In this document: positions 1-8,284 of the stretch, piece by piece
Position numbering within the stretch: position 1 is the stretch's first letter
How the letters are laid out: every line of letters starts with the position of its first letter
NCBI GenBank assembly: GCA_910822395.1
Contig: OU365335.1
Span: forward strand, 1,798,001 to 1,862,000
DNA: 64,000 bases
Reading direction: 5' to 3'
Source: Pseudoclavibacter triregionum
GTDB lineage: Bacteria > Actinomycetota > Actinomycetes > Actinomycetales > Microbacteriaceae
Translations under genes and position numbers: made by a program
The notes under the pieces: generated by a model
What the model was told of the DNA's origin: nothing
Database searches by the model: none
Seen by the model: only the letters and a program-made list of their open reading frames with translations

Positions 1-1659
1 GCCCGCGTGCGCTCGAACCCCTTCCTCGAGCCGCGCCTCGATCGCCTCGAACCGGTCATCCCGCGCTACTCGCGTCTGCAGGACTGGGAGCTCCTCGGCC
101 CCCTGCTGCGCGCCTTCGAGACCGGCGCCGGCGGCGGCGCGGCCTCGATGGACCTCCCCGAGCCCCCGAAGCGCGACCGCATCACGCCGAACGGCCTCGA
201 GCTCATGCCGCACCAGGCCCGCCTGCTCGCGGGCGTCCGCGCCGGCCACCGCACCTTCCTCCTCGCCGACGAGCCCGGCCTCGGCAAGACGGCGCAGTCG
301 GTGCTCGCCGCCTCGATCGCCGACGCGTACCCGCTCCTCGTCGTCGTCCCGAACGTCGTGAAGACGAACTGGGCCCGCGAGGTCGCCCGCTGGACGCCGA
401 ACCGCCGCGCCACCGTCATCTCCGGCGACGGCAAGGACATCGACGCCTTCGCCGACGTGTTCATCGTGAACTACGAGATCCTCGACCGGCACCTCGGCTG
501 GCTCTCGAAGCTCGGCCTGCGCGGGATGATCGTCGACGAGGCGCACTTCATCAAGAACCTCCACTCGCAGCGCTCGCGCCTCGTCATGCAGCTCGCCCAC
601 GGCGTCCGCAACCGCATCCCCGGCGCCGACCCGCTGCTCATGGCGCTCACGGGCACCCCGCTCATCAACGACGTCGAGGACTTCAAGGCCATCTGGCAGT
701 TCCTCGGCTGGCTCGACGGCGACCGCCCCTCGCGGGAGCTCCTCGACCGCCTCGACGCGACCGGCCTCGTGCCGAGCGACCAGGGCTTCCTCGCGGCCGC
801 TCGCCAGGCCGTCATCGACATGGGCATCGTGCGCCGCCGCAAGATCGACGTCGCCGCCGACCTGCCCTCGAAGCGCGTCGTCGACCTCCCCGTCGAGCTC
901 GACTCGGACGAGTCGCGGTCCATCCGCGCCGCCGAGCAGGCGCTCGTGACGCGCCTCCTCGCCCGCTACGACCGGATGATCGAGGCCTCGGGCCAGCCCG
1001 CCGGCACGATCGACCTCGAGCGCCTGCGCATGATCGCCCGCCAGGAGGTCGAGGAGTCGAAGGCCACGGCCTCCAGCGAGAGCATCTTCACGATGCTCCA
1101 CCGCCTCGGCATCGCGAAGGCCGAGCTCGCCGCCGAGTACGCGGCGCAGCTCGCCCGCTCGGCCGGCAAGGTCGTCTACTTCGCGAAGCACGTCGAGGCC
1201 ATGGACCGGGCCGAGGCGACCTTCGCGGCGAACGAGATCCGCGCCGTGTCGATCCGCGGCGACCAGACGCCCTCCGCGCGCCAGGCAGCCATCGACGCGT
1301 TCCAGAAGGACCCGTCGGTGCAGGTCGTCGTCTGCTCGCTCATGGCGGCGGGCGTCGGACTCAACCTCCAGGTCGCCTCCGACGTCGTCCTCGCGGAGCT
1401 CAGCTGGACCGCCGCCGAGCAGACGCAGGCGATCGACCGCGTCCACCGGATCGGCCAGGAGGAGCCCGTCACCGCCTGGCGCATCGTCGCCGCGCAGACG
1501 ATCGACTCGCGTATCGCCGAGCTCATCGACGCGAAGCAGGGCCTCGCCGCCCGCGCGCTCGACGGGCTCGAGCACGAGGAGGGCTCGCAGGACTCGGTCC
1601 AGGTCGACGCCCTCGTCGGCATGCTCCGCGACGGACTCCTCGCCCGCCGCGCCGGCTAG
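1..1659 (+). CDS. SNF2-family DEAD/DEAH-box helicase, 5' end cut by window
   Basis: Superfamily 2 ATPase of the SNF2/SMARCAL1-like type, a DNA-dependent ATPase that remodels or anneals DNA or moves nucleoprotein. The frame is open from base 1 and a GTG at 7 gives 550 residues, but the first visible residues already lie in a folded region, so the true start is probably outside the window. Visible motifs are motif I DEPGLGKTAQ (about residue 88), Walker B DEAH (about 178), the LTGTPL motif III, and in the C-terminal helicase lobe GVGLNLQ and the QAIDRVHRIGQ motif VI. Both RecA-like lobes are therefore complete. It is followed by a GC-rich hairpin and the separately promoted aspA. The exact biological role cannot be read from the sequence. 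Confidence 0.9.
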   Translation, partial: ARVRSNPFLEPRLDRLEPVIPRYSRLQDWELLGPLLRAFETGAGGGAASMDLPEPPKRDRITPNGLELMPHQARLLAGVRAGHRTFLLADEPGLGKTAQSVLAASIADAYPLLVVVPNVVKTNWAREVARWTPNRRATVISGDGKDIDAFADVFIVNYEILDRHLGWLSKLGLRGMIVDEAHFIKNLHSQRSRLVMQLAHGVRNRIPGADPLLMALTGTPLINDVEDFKAIWQFLGWLDGDRPSRELLDRLDATGLVPSDQGFLAAARQAVIDMGIVRRRKIDVAADLPSKRVVDLPVELDSDESRSIRAAEQALVTRLLARYDRMIEASGQPAGTIDLERLRMIARQEVEESKATASSESIFTMLHRLGIAKAELAAEYAAQLARSAGKVVYFAKHVEAMDRAEATFAANEIRAVSIRGDQTPSARQAAIDAFQKDPSVQVVVCSLMAAGVGLNLQVASDVVLAELSWTAAEQTQAIDRVHRIGQEEPVTAWRIVAAQTIDSRIAELIDAKQGLAARALDGLEHEEGSQDSVQVDALVGMLRDGLLARRAG

Positions 1660-1734
1660 GCGGCTCCATTCTCGGCGGGCCTCGCCCGAACCGATTCGGC
1701 CCCGCCCGCAGCGCGCCACCCCGAGCGCCACCCC

Positions 1735-1767
1735 GAGCGCCCCCTCCGCAGACCGGACGGGGCGCTC
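1735..1767 (+). terminator. Stem-loop after the helicase gene
   Basis: GAGCGCCCC at 1735-1743 pairs with GGGGCGCTC at 1759-1767 (9 bp, 15-nt loop). It sits 75 nt after the helicase stop and before the aspA promoter. There is no T tract, as is common in high-GC actinobacteria, so termination is inferred from position and structure. Two direct copies of GCGCCACCCCGA lie just upstream. Confidence 0.4.
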
Positions 1768-1808
1768 GCTCGTGCGCCCGCCCAGCGGCGGCCCGCACCT
1801 CGACGGGC

Positions 1809-1814
1809 TAGGCT
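1809..1814 (+). promoter_or_regulatory. Probable -10 element of aspA
   Basis: TAGGCT matches the TANNNT actinobacterial -10 pattern seen repeatedly in this window. Transcription from about 1821 would leave a leader of some 57 nt before aspA. No convincing -35 is visible. Confidence 0.4.
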
Positions 1815-1877
1815 CGGACGCCGACGCTCCCCGTCCGGACAAGGCGCGCGATCCGCGCCGAGCAGCAGGAGGCACCG

Positions 1878-3398
1878 ATGCCCGATCTCCAGAACCCGCT
1901 CATCGACCCCGAGGGGAAGTACCGCGTGGAGCGCGACTCCCTCGGCGAGATGAATATCCCCGCCGGCGCGTACTGGGGCGTGAACACCGCGCGCGCCGTC
2001 GAGAACTTCGCCATCTCGCGCCGCAACGTGAGCGTGTACCCGGACTTCGTCGTCGCCTATGCCCAGGTGAAGCAGGCCGCGGCCCGAGCGAACGCCGAGA
2101 TCGGCGTCCTCGACCAGGAGCTCGCGGACCTCATCGACCGTGCCTGCCAGGACCTCATCGAGGGCCGCCTCCACGAGCAGTTCGTCGTCGGCGTCATCCA
2201 GGGCGGCGCCGGCACCTCGACGAACATGAACGCGAACGAGGTCATCGCGAACCGCGGCCTCGAGCTCGCCGGCCGCGAGTTCGGCGACTACGCCTACCTC
2301 TCGCCGAACGACCACGTGAACCGCTCGCAGTCGACGAACGACACGTACCCCTCGGCCATGAAGATCGCGCTCGTCCACACGGTCACGCGCCTCATCGACG
2401 AGTACACGCTCCTCCAGAACTCCTTCGCCCAGAAGGGCCTCGAGTTCCGCCACATCCTCAAGGTCGGCCGCACGCAGCTCCAGGACGCCGTGCCGATGAC
2501 GCTCGGCCAGGAGTTCAACGGCTTCGCCACGACCCTCGGCGAGGACATCCAGCGCCTCCGCGACGTGCTGCCGCTCCTGCTCGAGCTCAACCTCGGCGCC
2601 ACCGCGATCGGCACGGGCATCGCCGCCGACCCGCGCTACGCGCCGACGGTCATGAAGCACCTCCGCGAGATCACCGGCTACGAGCAGCTCGTCACGGCCG
2701 GCGACCTCATCGAGGCGACGAGCGATACGGGCGTGTTCATGTCGCTGTCGAGCGTCATGAAGCGCACGGCGATGAAGCTCTCGAAGATCTGCAACGACCT
2801 CCGCCTGCTCTCCTCGGGCCCCCAGGCGGGCCTCGGCGAGATCAACCTCCCCGCGCGCCAGGCCGGCTCGAGCATCATGCCGGGCAAGGTGAACCCGGTC
2901 ATCCCGGAGGCCGTGAACCAGGTCGCCTTCGTCATCGCGGGCGCCGACGTCACCGTCTCGATGGCCTCGGAGGCCGGCCAGCTCCAGCTCAACGCCTTCG
3001 AGCCGGTCATCGCCCACACGCTCATGCAGAACTCGACGTGGCTGCGCCGCGCGGCGCGCACGCTCCGCGTGAACTGCATCGACGGGATCACCGCGAACGA
3101 GGCGCACCTGAAGGCGACGGTGCAGGCCTCCGTCGGCATCATCACCGCCCTCATCCCGGTCATCGGCTACGCGACGGCGACGAAGCTCGCGAAGGAGGCC
3201 CTCGCGACGAAGCACTCCGTCTCCGAGCTCATCGTCGAGCGCGGCCTGCTCACGCGCGAGCAGGTCGAGTCGATTCTCGAGCCGCAGAAGCTCTCGGGCG
3301 CGCTGCCGGAGACGAGCGCCATCCAGATCATCACGCCGGAGATGCTCGAGCAGGTCGAGGACCGTCTCGACGACCACGACCGCTTCGAGCTGAGCTAG
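1878..3398 (+). CDS. aspA: Aspartate ammonia-lyase
   Basis: Reversible deamination of L-aspartate to fumarate and ammonia; cytosolic homotetramer of the aspartase/fumarase superfamily. The 506-residue protein carries the family signature GSSIMPGKVNPV and the substrate-loop sequences STNDTYPSAMK and DLIEATSDTGVF. The stretch QLNAFEPVI is typical of aspartases rather than class II fumarases, which is why it is not called fumC. The ATG at 1878 is preceded by a strong AGGAGG (1867-1872) at normal spacing. It appears to be monocistronic: own -10 upstream and a strong 13-bp terminator directly downstream. FumC-like activity cannot be fully excluded from sequence alone. Confidence 0.9.
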   Translation: MPDLQNPLIDPEGKYRVERDSLGEMNIPAGAYWGVNTARAVENFAISRRNVSVYPDFVVAYAQVKQAAARANAEIGVLDQELADLIDRACQDLIEGRLHEQFVVGVIQGGAGTSTNMNANEVIANRGLELAGREFGDYAYLSPNDHVNRSQSTNDTYPSAMKIALVHTVTRLIDEYTLLQNSFAQKGLEFRHILKVGRTQLQDAVPMTLGQEFNGFATTLGEDIQRLRDVLPLLLELNLGATAIGTGIAADPRYAPTVMKHLREITGYEQLVTAGDLIEATSDTGVFMSLSSVMKRTAMKLSKICNDLRLLSSGPQAGLGEINLPARQAGSSIMPGKVNPVIPEAVNQVAFVIAGADVTVSMASEAGQLQLNAFEPVIAHTLMQNSTWLRRAARTLRVNCIDGITANEAHLKATVQASVGIITALIPVIGYATATKLAKEALATKHSVSELIVERGLLTREQVESILEPQKLSGALPETSAIQIITPEMLEQVEDRLDDHDRFELS

Positions 3399-3418
3399 CG
3401 GCGGCGGCCGAAGCGAGA

Positions 3419-3450
3419 GGCGGGCCCGAGGAGATCCTCGGGCCCGCCCT
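3419..3450. terminator. Strong bidirectional terminator after aspA
   Basis: GGCGGGCCCGAGG (3419-3431) and CCTCGGGCCCGCC (3436-3448) form a perfect 13-bp stem with an AGAT loop, followed by CTTCGTT. It lies between the ends of the convergent aspA and the YtxH-like gene and could serve both. Confidence 0.7.
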
Positions 3451-3501
3451 TCGTTCGTCTGGCGAGCGTGCACGGCGTCGCAGGGTCGCCGCGGGGGAGC
3501 G

Positions 3502-4194
3502 CTAGCGGTGCTCGGGCTCCGCCTCGGCGGCGTCGGGCGCCGGGTCGGCCGCGTTCGGCTCCTGGCCCTCGGCGTCGTCATCGTCGTCGTCCCACACGTC
3601 GAGCGCCTCCTCGCGGGCGGCGCCGAGCTTCACGAGCTGGTCGCCGGAGGCCTCGCGGGTGCGCTCGAGCTCGGCGTCGACGCGCGAGCGGAGCTCGTCG
3701 ATCTGCTCCGTGCTCTTGGCGCGCAGCTCCTCGATCTGCTCCGTGCTCTTTGCGCGGAGCTCCTCGCTCTTCGTGCGCAGGCCCTCGATCTGCTCCGTGC
3801 TCTTCGCGCGCAGCTCCTCGCTGCGCTTGCGGAGCTCCTCGGCCGAGAGCGTCACGCGGGTCTGGAGGTCCTCGGCCTGGCTCGTGAAGCGGGTGCGCGC
3901 TGTGTGGGCGGCGCCCGTGACGGCGCCGGCGAGCTTCTGGGCGCCGTCGCCGACGAGGCCCGCCGCGATCTTCGCGACCTGGCCGCCCTCGTCCGCGAGG
4001 CGGCGGGCGCCGACGCGCGCGCGGGGCGTCGCGGTGTCGACGGCGTGCTGCACCTCGGCGACGCCGCGGCGCACCGGCTCGGAGGCGGCCAGCGAGCGGG
4101 CGCCCTCCTGGATCTGCACGTAGCGCTCGCGGCCGGCGCGGGCGCCGAGGACGTATCCGAGGCCGAGGCCCAGGGCGAAGACGACGCGATTCAT
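3502..4194 (-). CDS. YtxH-like membrane-anchored coiled-coil protein
   Basis: 230-residue protein with no assignable enzymatic function. Residues 1-25 form a short hydrophobic segment ending in GYVLGARAGRERY, the N-terminal pattern of YtxH-domain stress proteins. Residues 105-185 form a charged coiled coil built from 11-residue units of the type EELRAKSTEQI, and the C-terminus has a run of six Asp residues and an acidic tail. A TATCCT -10 hexamer (bases 4201-4206, reverse strand) ends 6 nt before the ATG and there is no ribosome binding site, so the mRNA is probably leaderless. It is convergent with aspA and divergent from the first PrsW gene. A structural or envelope-stress role is inference only. 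Confidence 0.75.
   Translation of the reverse strand: MNRVVFALGLGLGYVLGARAGRERYVQIQEGARSLAASEPVRRGVAEVQHAVDTATPRARVGARRLADEGGQVAKIAAGLVGDGAQKLAGAVTGAAHTARTRFTSQAEDLQTRVTLSAEELRKRSEELRAKSTEQIEGLRTKSEELRAKSTEQIEELRAKSTEQIDELRSRVDAELERTREASGDQLVKLGAAREEALDVWDDDDDDAEGQEPNAADPAPDAAEAEPEHR
3685..3840 (-). repeat. In-frame hendecad repeats in the YtxH-like gene
   Basis: Residues 119-170 consist of about four 11-residue units (EELRAKSTEQI three times nearly identical, one shortened unit EGLRTKS, one diverged unit). The 33-nt units are also near-identical in DNA, with repeated CTCCGTGCTCTTNGCGCG on the plus strand. This implies recent unit duplication and possible length variation between strains. 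Confidence 0.8.
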
Positions 4195-4291
4195 GCCCCC
4201 AGGATAGCGTCCGAGGCGGGTCGCCCCCTGTGCCGCTCCCGCCTCCGCGGGCCCCCGCCGCTAGGCTCGCCTCCGATCGAAGGAGCCGCAC

Positions 4292-5473
4292 GTGCGATAC
4301 GCCGACCCCGTGCCGACCACCCGCCGGGACGCGAGCAGCGCCCTCTGGATGGGGATCCTCGGCGTGCTCGTCGTCTTCCTCCTCATCGTCGCCGGATGGC
4401 TGCTCATCACGCTCAAGACGAGCGCCATGGTCATGGCCATCCCGGCCCTCGTGCCGCTCGCGATCGTGCTCTTCGCCGCCTGGTGGCTCGACCGCTGGGA
4501 GCCGGAGCCCCGCGCCCTCCTCGCGCTCGGGATCCTCTACGGCGCCGGCGCCGCCGTGCTCGGCACCCTCTGGGGCGGCAACCTCACGCTGCGGATGGCG
4601 AGCCAGTGGCTCGACCCGAGCCAGCTCGACGTCTTCACCGTCGCCTTCCAGGGCCCCTTCGTCGAGGAGGTCATCAAGGGCCTCGGGCTCCTGCTCATCC
4701 TCGCGATCGCGCGCCGCGAGTTCGACGGCCCCATCGACGGCTTCATCTACGCGGCGATGATCGGCGCCGGGTTCGCCTTCACGGAGAACATCATCTACTT
4801 CGCGAACGCGGGCGCCGGATCGCTCGTGTGGACCCTCGTCGTGCGCGGCATCCTCTCGCCGTTCGCGCACGCGCTCTTCACGGGCATCACGGGGATGATC
4901 CTCGGCGCGGCCGCGCGCCGCGGGGGAGCGGCCCGCATCGGCCTGAGCTGGCTCGTCGGCGTCACGCTCGCCGTGCTCGCGCACGCCTTCTGGAACTCCG
5001 GCTCGGTGCTCCTGCTCCCGCTGCTCGGCCTCGATCCCGCGAACCCGGTCGCGTGGATCGGCTACTACCTCGCCATCGACGTGCCGCTCTTCCTCCTGCT
5101 CTGCTGGGCGCTCTTCCGGCTGCGCTCGCACGACCAGGCCATGACGCGCGCCCGGCTCGAGGAGTACGCCGAGAAGGGCTGGTTCACGGCCAACGAGGTG
5201 ACGATGATCACCGACTGGGACGCCCGCACCCGCGCCCTCAAGTGGGCGAAGGAGGGCGGCCCCCGGCGCCACCGCGCGATGCGCGACTTCATCGAGGACG
5301 CGACGCGCCTCGCCTACGCGCGCGAGCACGCCTCGGTCGACAAGCGCGACCCGGATCGCCGCATCGTCGAGCGCGCGCTCCTGCTCCGCGTGCAGGCCGA
5401 CCGCCAGGCGATCGCCGAGGCGAAGGAGCCGGCCTCGGCCGCCGCCCAGGTCTCCGAGCGCACGGCGGGCTGA
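4292..5473 (+). CDS. PrsW-family intramembrane metalloprotease (copy 1)
   Basis: 393-residue polytopic membrane protein of the PrsW / CAAX-protease-like superfamily. In Bacillus, PrsW performs site-1 cleavage of an anti-sigma factor; the substrate here is unknown. Likely active-site residues are all present: E125-E126 (VEEVIKG), E165 (FAFTEN), H193 (FAHALFTG) and H231 (AHAFWN). About seven hydrophobic segments are seen between residues 18 and 285, followed by a soluble C-terminal tail of some 115 residues. The GTG start is preceded by AAGGAG (4280-4285), with a TAGGCT -10 at 4262-4267. The next gene is a paralogue with the same motifs. Confidence 0.88.
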   Translation: MRYADPVPTTRRDASSALWMGILGVLVVFLLIVAGWLLITLKTSAMVMAIPALVPLAIVLFAAWWLDRWEPEPRALLALGILYGAGAAVLGTLWGGNLTLRMASQWLDPSQLDVFTVAFQGPFVEEVIKGLGLLLILAIARREFDGPIDGFIYAAMIGAGFAFTENIIYFANAGAGSLVWTLVVRGILSPFAHALFTGITGMILGAAARRGGAARIGLSWLVGVTLAVLAHAFWNSGSVLLLPLLGLDPANPVAWIGYYLAIDVPLFLLLCWALFRLRSHDQAMTRARLEEYAEKGWFTANEVTMITDWDARTRALKWAKEGGPRRHRAMRDFIEDATRLAYAREHASVDKRDPDRRIVERALLLRVQADRQAIAEAKEPASAAAQVSERTAG

Positions 5474-5692
5474 TCCATCCCGGGCCCGCGGCCGACCACT
5501 CGACGCGTCGGCCTCCCGGGTGACCGGCCCCGGTTCTCGGTCATCCTCCAGGCCGATCCCATCGCGGTCGAAGGGAAGGTGTCGTAGGCGGGGCCTACCC
5601 TGGACCTTCGTCCGAACGCCCCCGGCGCCCCCGCCGAGTCGGCATCCCGCCGAGGAGACGCGCGCGGACGACTCGCGAAGGAGAGCATCCGC

Positions 5693-7198
5693 GTGACGAC
5701 GCAGTGGCCGCCCCAGGGCGCGCAGCAGCAGCCGGGACGGCCGTACGGCCAGCAGAGCGGCTACGGCCAGACGCCGCAGCAAGGTCAGCCCGCCGGATAC
5801 GGCGCCCCGCAGTTTGGCCAGCAGACCCAGCACGGCCAGCAGACGCAGTACGGCCAGCCGCAGGCCCAGTACCCGCAGCAGGGGCAGTACCCGCAGCAGC
5901 AGGCGCAGTACGGGCACCAGACGCAGTACGGCCAGCAGACCCAGTACGGGGCGCAGGGTCAGTACGCCGGGCCCTACGCCCCGCAGCGGCAGATCGCGCA
6001 GCCCACCGGCGACACGGTGCACCTCCACCAGCAGTTCCTCGGCGCCCCGCCGGCCCCGAAGCGCTCGAACATCGCGATGAACGTCACCTCGATCGTCATG
6101 GGAGTCATCGCCCTCATCACGATCGCGGTCTTCATCGTGCTCTTTGCGATGCAGGGCGCCGGCGCCTACGCGTTCTTTTCGCTCGCGCTCGCGCTCCTGC
6201 CCATCTCGTTCGTCTGGGCGGTGGTGTGGTTCATCGACCGCTGGGAGCCGGAGCCGCCGATGTACCTCCTCGGCGCGGTGTTCTGGGGCGGCGGCGTCGC
6301 CGTCGGGCTCGCGCTCCTGTTCTCCGTCCTCCTCACGGGGGTGTGGGACGCCCTCGGCTGGAACGTCGACGCCGCGGGCGCGGTCGTCGGCGCGCCCCTC
6401 GCGGAGGAGTCGATGAAGGGCCTCGGCCTCCTCGTCATCTACTTCGCGGGCCGCCGCCACCTCAACGGGCCCGTCGACGGCATCGTCTACGGCGCGCTCA
6501 TCGGCGCCGGCTTCGCCTTCACGGAGAACCTCCTCTACTTCACGACGACCTGGGCTGAGCACGGCGTGCAGGGCCTCGGCGTGCAGTTCTTCTTCCGCGG
6601 CATCGCGCTGCCGCTGCTCCACCCGATCTGCGTCTCGCTTACGGGCGCGGCCGTGGGCTGGGCGGCCCGCCGCTACGGCCCCGGCGGGGTGCTCCTCAGC
6701 TGGCTCGTCGGCCTCATCCCGGGCATGCTCCTCCACGGCACGTGGAACGGCATCTCGACGATGGCGGGCAGCGCCCGCACCGGCGGCGAGCAGCTCTCGA
6801 CCTTCGCCATCGGCTTCTTCTGCATCATGTTCCCGATCTTCCTCGCCTGGATCGGGCTCGTGGTGTACCTCCGCCGAGGGGAGGCGCGCATCCTGCGCGA
6901 GCGCCTCTCCGAGTACGCGGCCGTGGGCTGGTACTCGCCGGGCGAGGTCGAGATGCTCACGACGATGCGCGGCCGCACGGGCGCCCGCCGCTGGGCGCGG
7001 AGCATGAGCCCGGAGATGGGCAGGGCGATGCGCGAGTTCATCTCGGAGTCGTCGCACCTCGCCGTCGCCCGCAACCGGCTCCTCCGCAACGCGTCGAGCC
7101 GCGCGCGCCAGGCCGACGAGGCCGAGACGCTCGCCGTGCTCACGGGGCTGCGCCGCCGACTCAACGCCGCCCAGTCGGCGTACGTCCTGCGCCGCTAG
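5693..7198 (+). CDS. PrsW-family intramembrane metalloprotease (copy 2) with Gln/Gly/Tyr-rich N-terminus
   Basis: 501 residues; the second of two adjacent PrsW homologues. The core keeps the predicted catalytic set E238-E239 (AEESMKG), E278 (FAFTEN), H310 and H348 (LLHGTWN), and the C-terminal tail resembles that of copy 1 (RLSEYAAVGWYSPGEVEML against RLEEYAEKGWFTANEVTMI). It differs in having about 120 extra N-terminal residues made of YGQQ/TQYGQ repeats that are predicted to be disordered. GTG start with GAAGGAG upstream; a TACCCT -10 at 5596-5601 would give an 85-nt leader. The 219 nt between the two copies make independent promoters likely. Substrate unknown. Confidence 0.87.
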   Translation: MTTQWPPQGAQQQPGRPYGQQSGYGQTPQQGQPAGYGAPQFGQQTQHGQQTQYGQPQAQYPQQGQYPQQQAQYGHQTQYGQQTQYGAQGQYAGPYAPQRQIAQPTGDTVHLHQQFLGAPPAPKRSNIAMNVTSIVMGVIALITIAVFIVLFAMQGAGAYAFFSLALALLPISFVWAVVWFIDRWEPEPPMYLLGAVFWGGGVAVGLALLFSVLLTGVWDALGWNVDAAGAVVGAPLAEESMKGLGLLVIYFAGRRHLNGPVDGIVYGALIGAGFAFTENLLYFTTTWAEHGVQGLGVQFFFRGIALPLLHPICVSLTGAAVGWAARRYGPGGVLLSWLVGLIPGMLLHGTWNGISTMAGSARTGGEQLSTFAIGFFCIMFPIFLAWIGLVVYLRRGEARILRERLSEYAAVGWYSPGEVEMLTTMRGRTGARRWARSMSPEMGRAMREFISESSHLAVARNRLLRNASSRARQADEAETLAVLTGLRRRLNAAQSAYVLRR

Positions 7199-7264
7199 CA
7201 TTCAGCGCGAACCACACCCGAGGCGCCGGAGCAGCGATCCGGCCACGAACGGAAGGGCGCCCAC

Positions 7265-7636
7265 ATGGACGCGAACCGCACGAAGCCCGAGCTCGACGCC
7301 CCCGAGGGCCCGGCCCCCGAGGAGCTCGTCATCGAGGACCTCTTCGTCGGCGACGGCCCCGAGGCTGAGCGCGGCTCGACCGTCGACGTCCACTACCTCG
7401 GCGTCGAGCACGACTCCGGCGAGCAGTTCGACTCCTCGTGGGACCGCGGCGAGTCGATCGAGTTCCCGCTCGCCATGCTCGTGAAGGGCTGGCAGGAGGG
7501 CATCCCCGGCATGAAGGTCGGCGGCCGCCGCAAGCTCGTCGTCCCGCCTGCCCTCGCGTACGGCCCCGCCGGCGGCGGCCACCGCCTCTCGGGCAAGACG
7601 CTCATCTTCGTCATCGACCTGCTCGGCGTGAAGTAG
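7265..7636 (+). CDS. FKBP-type peptidyl-prolyl cis-trans isomerase
   Basis: 123-residue single-domain cytosolic FKBP that catalyses X-Pro bond isomerisation during folding. Conserved elements are VHYLG, the FDSSW loop, the IEFPLAMLVKGWQEGIPGMK segment and the YGPAG...LIFVIDLL end of the fold. The length is normal for a minimal FKBP plus a short N-terminal extension. The start ATG follows GGAAGGG at suitable spacing. The gene lies 66 nt after the second PrsW gene and before rpsO, with a hairpin terminator in between, so it may be co-transcribed with the PrsW gene. Confidence 0.9.
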   Translation: MDANRTKPELDAPEGPAPEELVIEDLFVGDGPEAERGSTVDVHYLGVEHDSGEQFDSSWDRGESIEFPLAMLVKGWQEGIPGMKVGGRRKLVVPPALAYGPAGGGHRLSGKTLIFVIDLLGVK

Positions 7637-7674
7637 CGCGAGCGGAACGACGGGGCCCGCCCCGAACTCCGAGA

Positions 7675-7700
7675 GGGTCCGGCATCGCGCCGGGCCCTTT
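7675..7700 (+). terminator. Intrinsic-like terminator after the FKBP gene
   Basis: GGGTCCGGC (7675-7683) pairs with GCCGGGCCC (7689-7697) with one G-T wobble and a 5-nt loop, followed by TTT. It separates the FKBP gene from rpsO. Confidence 0.6.
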
Positions 7701-7867
7701 CCGCGTCCGTGCTCGACCCGGATCTCGCGCGTCGCCGCGCCGCGCGGGCGAGCGGTTGGCCCGGCGAGCTGGTAGCATCGTCAGGTTGCCGTCCACCGGC
7801 CGCGGATCCAGAGAGCTCGCGCACCCCGCGTCGAGCGCCGCGCAGCGGACACGAAAGGGAGCACATC

Positions 7868-8137
7868 ATGGCACTGAACGCCGACGCCAAGAAGGCCATC
7901 ATCGAGGAGTACGCCACCCACCCGGGCGACACCGGCTCCCCGGAGGTCCAGATCGCGATCCTCACGACCCGCATCAAGGACCTCACCCAGCACCTCAAGG
8001 CCCACAAGCACGACCACCACTCGCGCCGCGGCCTCCTGCTCCTCGTCGGCCAGCGCCGTCGTCTCCTCGGCTACCTCGCCGACGTCGACATCGAGCGCTA
8101 CCGCTCGCTCATCGAGCGCCTCGGCCTGCGCCGATAG
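7868..8137 (+). CDS. rpsO: 30S ribosomal protein S15
   Basis: 89-residue primary 16S rRNA-binding protein of the small subunit platform. Recognised by the [15 protein letters not shown] start, the [19 protein letters not shown] core, and the [22 protein letters not shown] helix-loop region that contacts 16S rRNA helices 20-22. The ATG at 7868 follows AAAGGGAG and gives exactly the usual family length; an upstream in-frame ATG at 7709 is rejected as it would add 53 non-homologous residues. A strong terminator follows. In most bacteria rpsO is next to pnp; here PPK2 and a PLP enzyme lie between them. Confidence 0.97.
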   Translation: MALNADAKKAIIEEYATHPGDTGSPEVQIAILTTRIKDLTQHLKAHKHDHHSRRGLLLLVGQRRRLLGYLADVDIERYRSLIERLGLRR

Positions 8138-8160
8138 CCCCGGCCGAGCGCCGACCGCTA

Positions 8161-8191
8161 CCGGAGGCCCCGCCAGGTGCGGGGCCTCCGG
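8161..8191 (+). terminator. Terminator of rpsO
   Basis: Perfect 13-bp stem CCGGAGGCCCCGC (8161-8173) / GCGGGGCCTCCGG (8179-8191) with a CAGGT loop, 24 nt after the rpsO stop. No T run. Confidence 0.65.
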
Positions 8192-8284
8192 CGTTCCGAG
8201 ACGGCGTGTGCTCCGCACGGCGTTCCGGAGGTCGGCAGTGAAAGGGGTGGCGGGCCGAGGACCCCTCGGCACTAGGCTCGACAT

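Noticed and set aside
3685-3840. CRISPR-like array
   Set aside because: The repeats are in-frame coding hendecads of unequal spacing without unique spacers. No other CRISPR-like pattern was seen in the window.
3578-7201. 1207-codon open frame on the minus strand
   Set aside because: It is antisense to the two PrsW genes, which have clear family motifs; composition is Arg/Glu/Ala shadow typical of high-GC DNA and no domain is visible.
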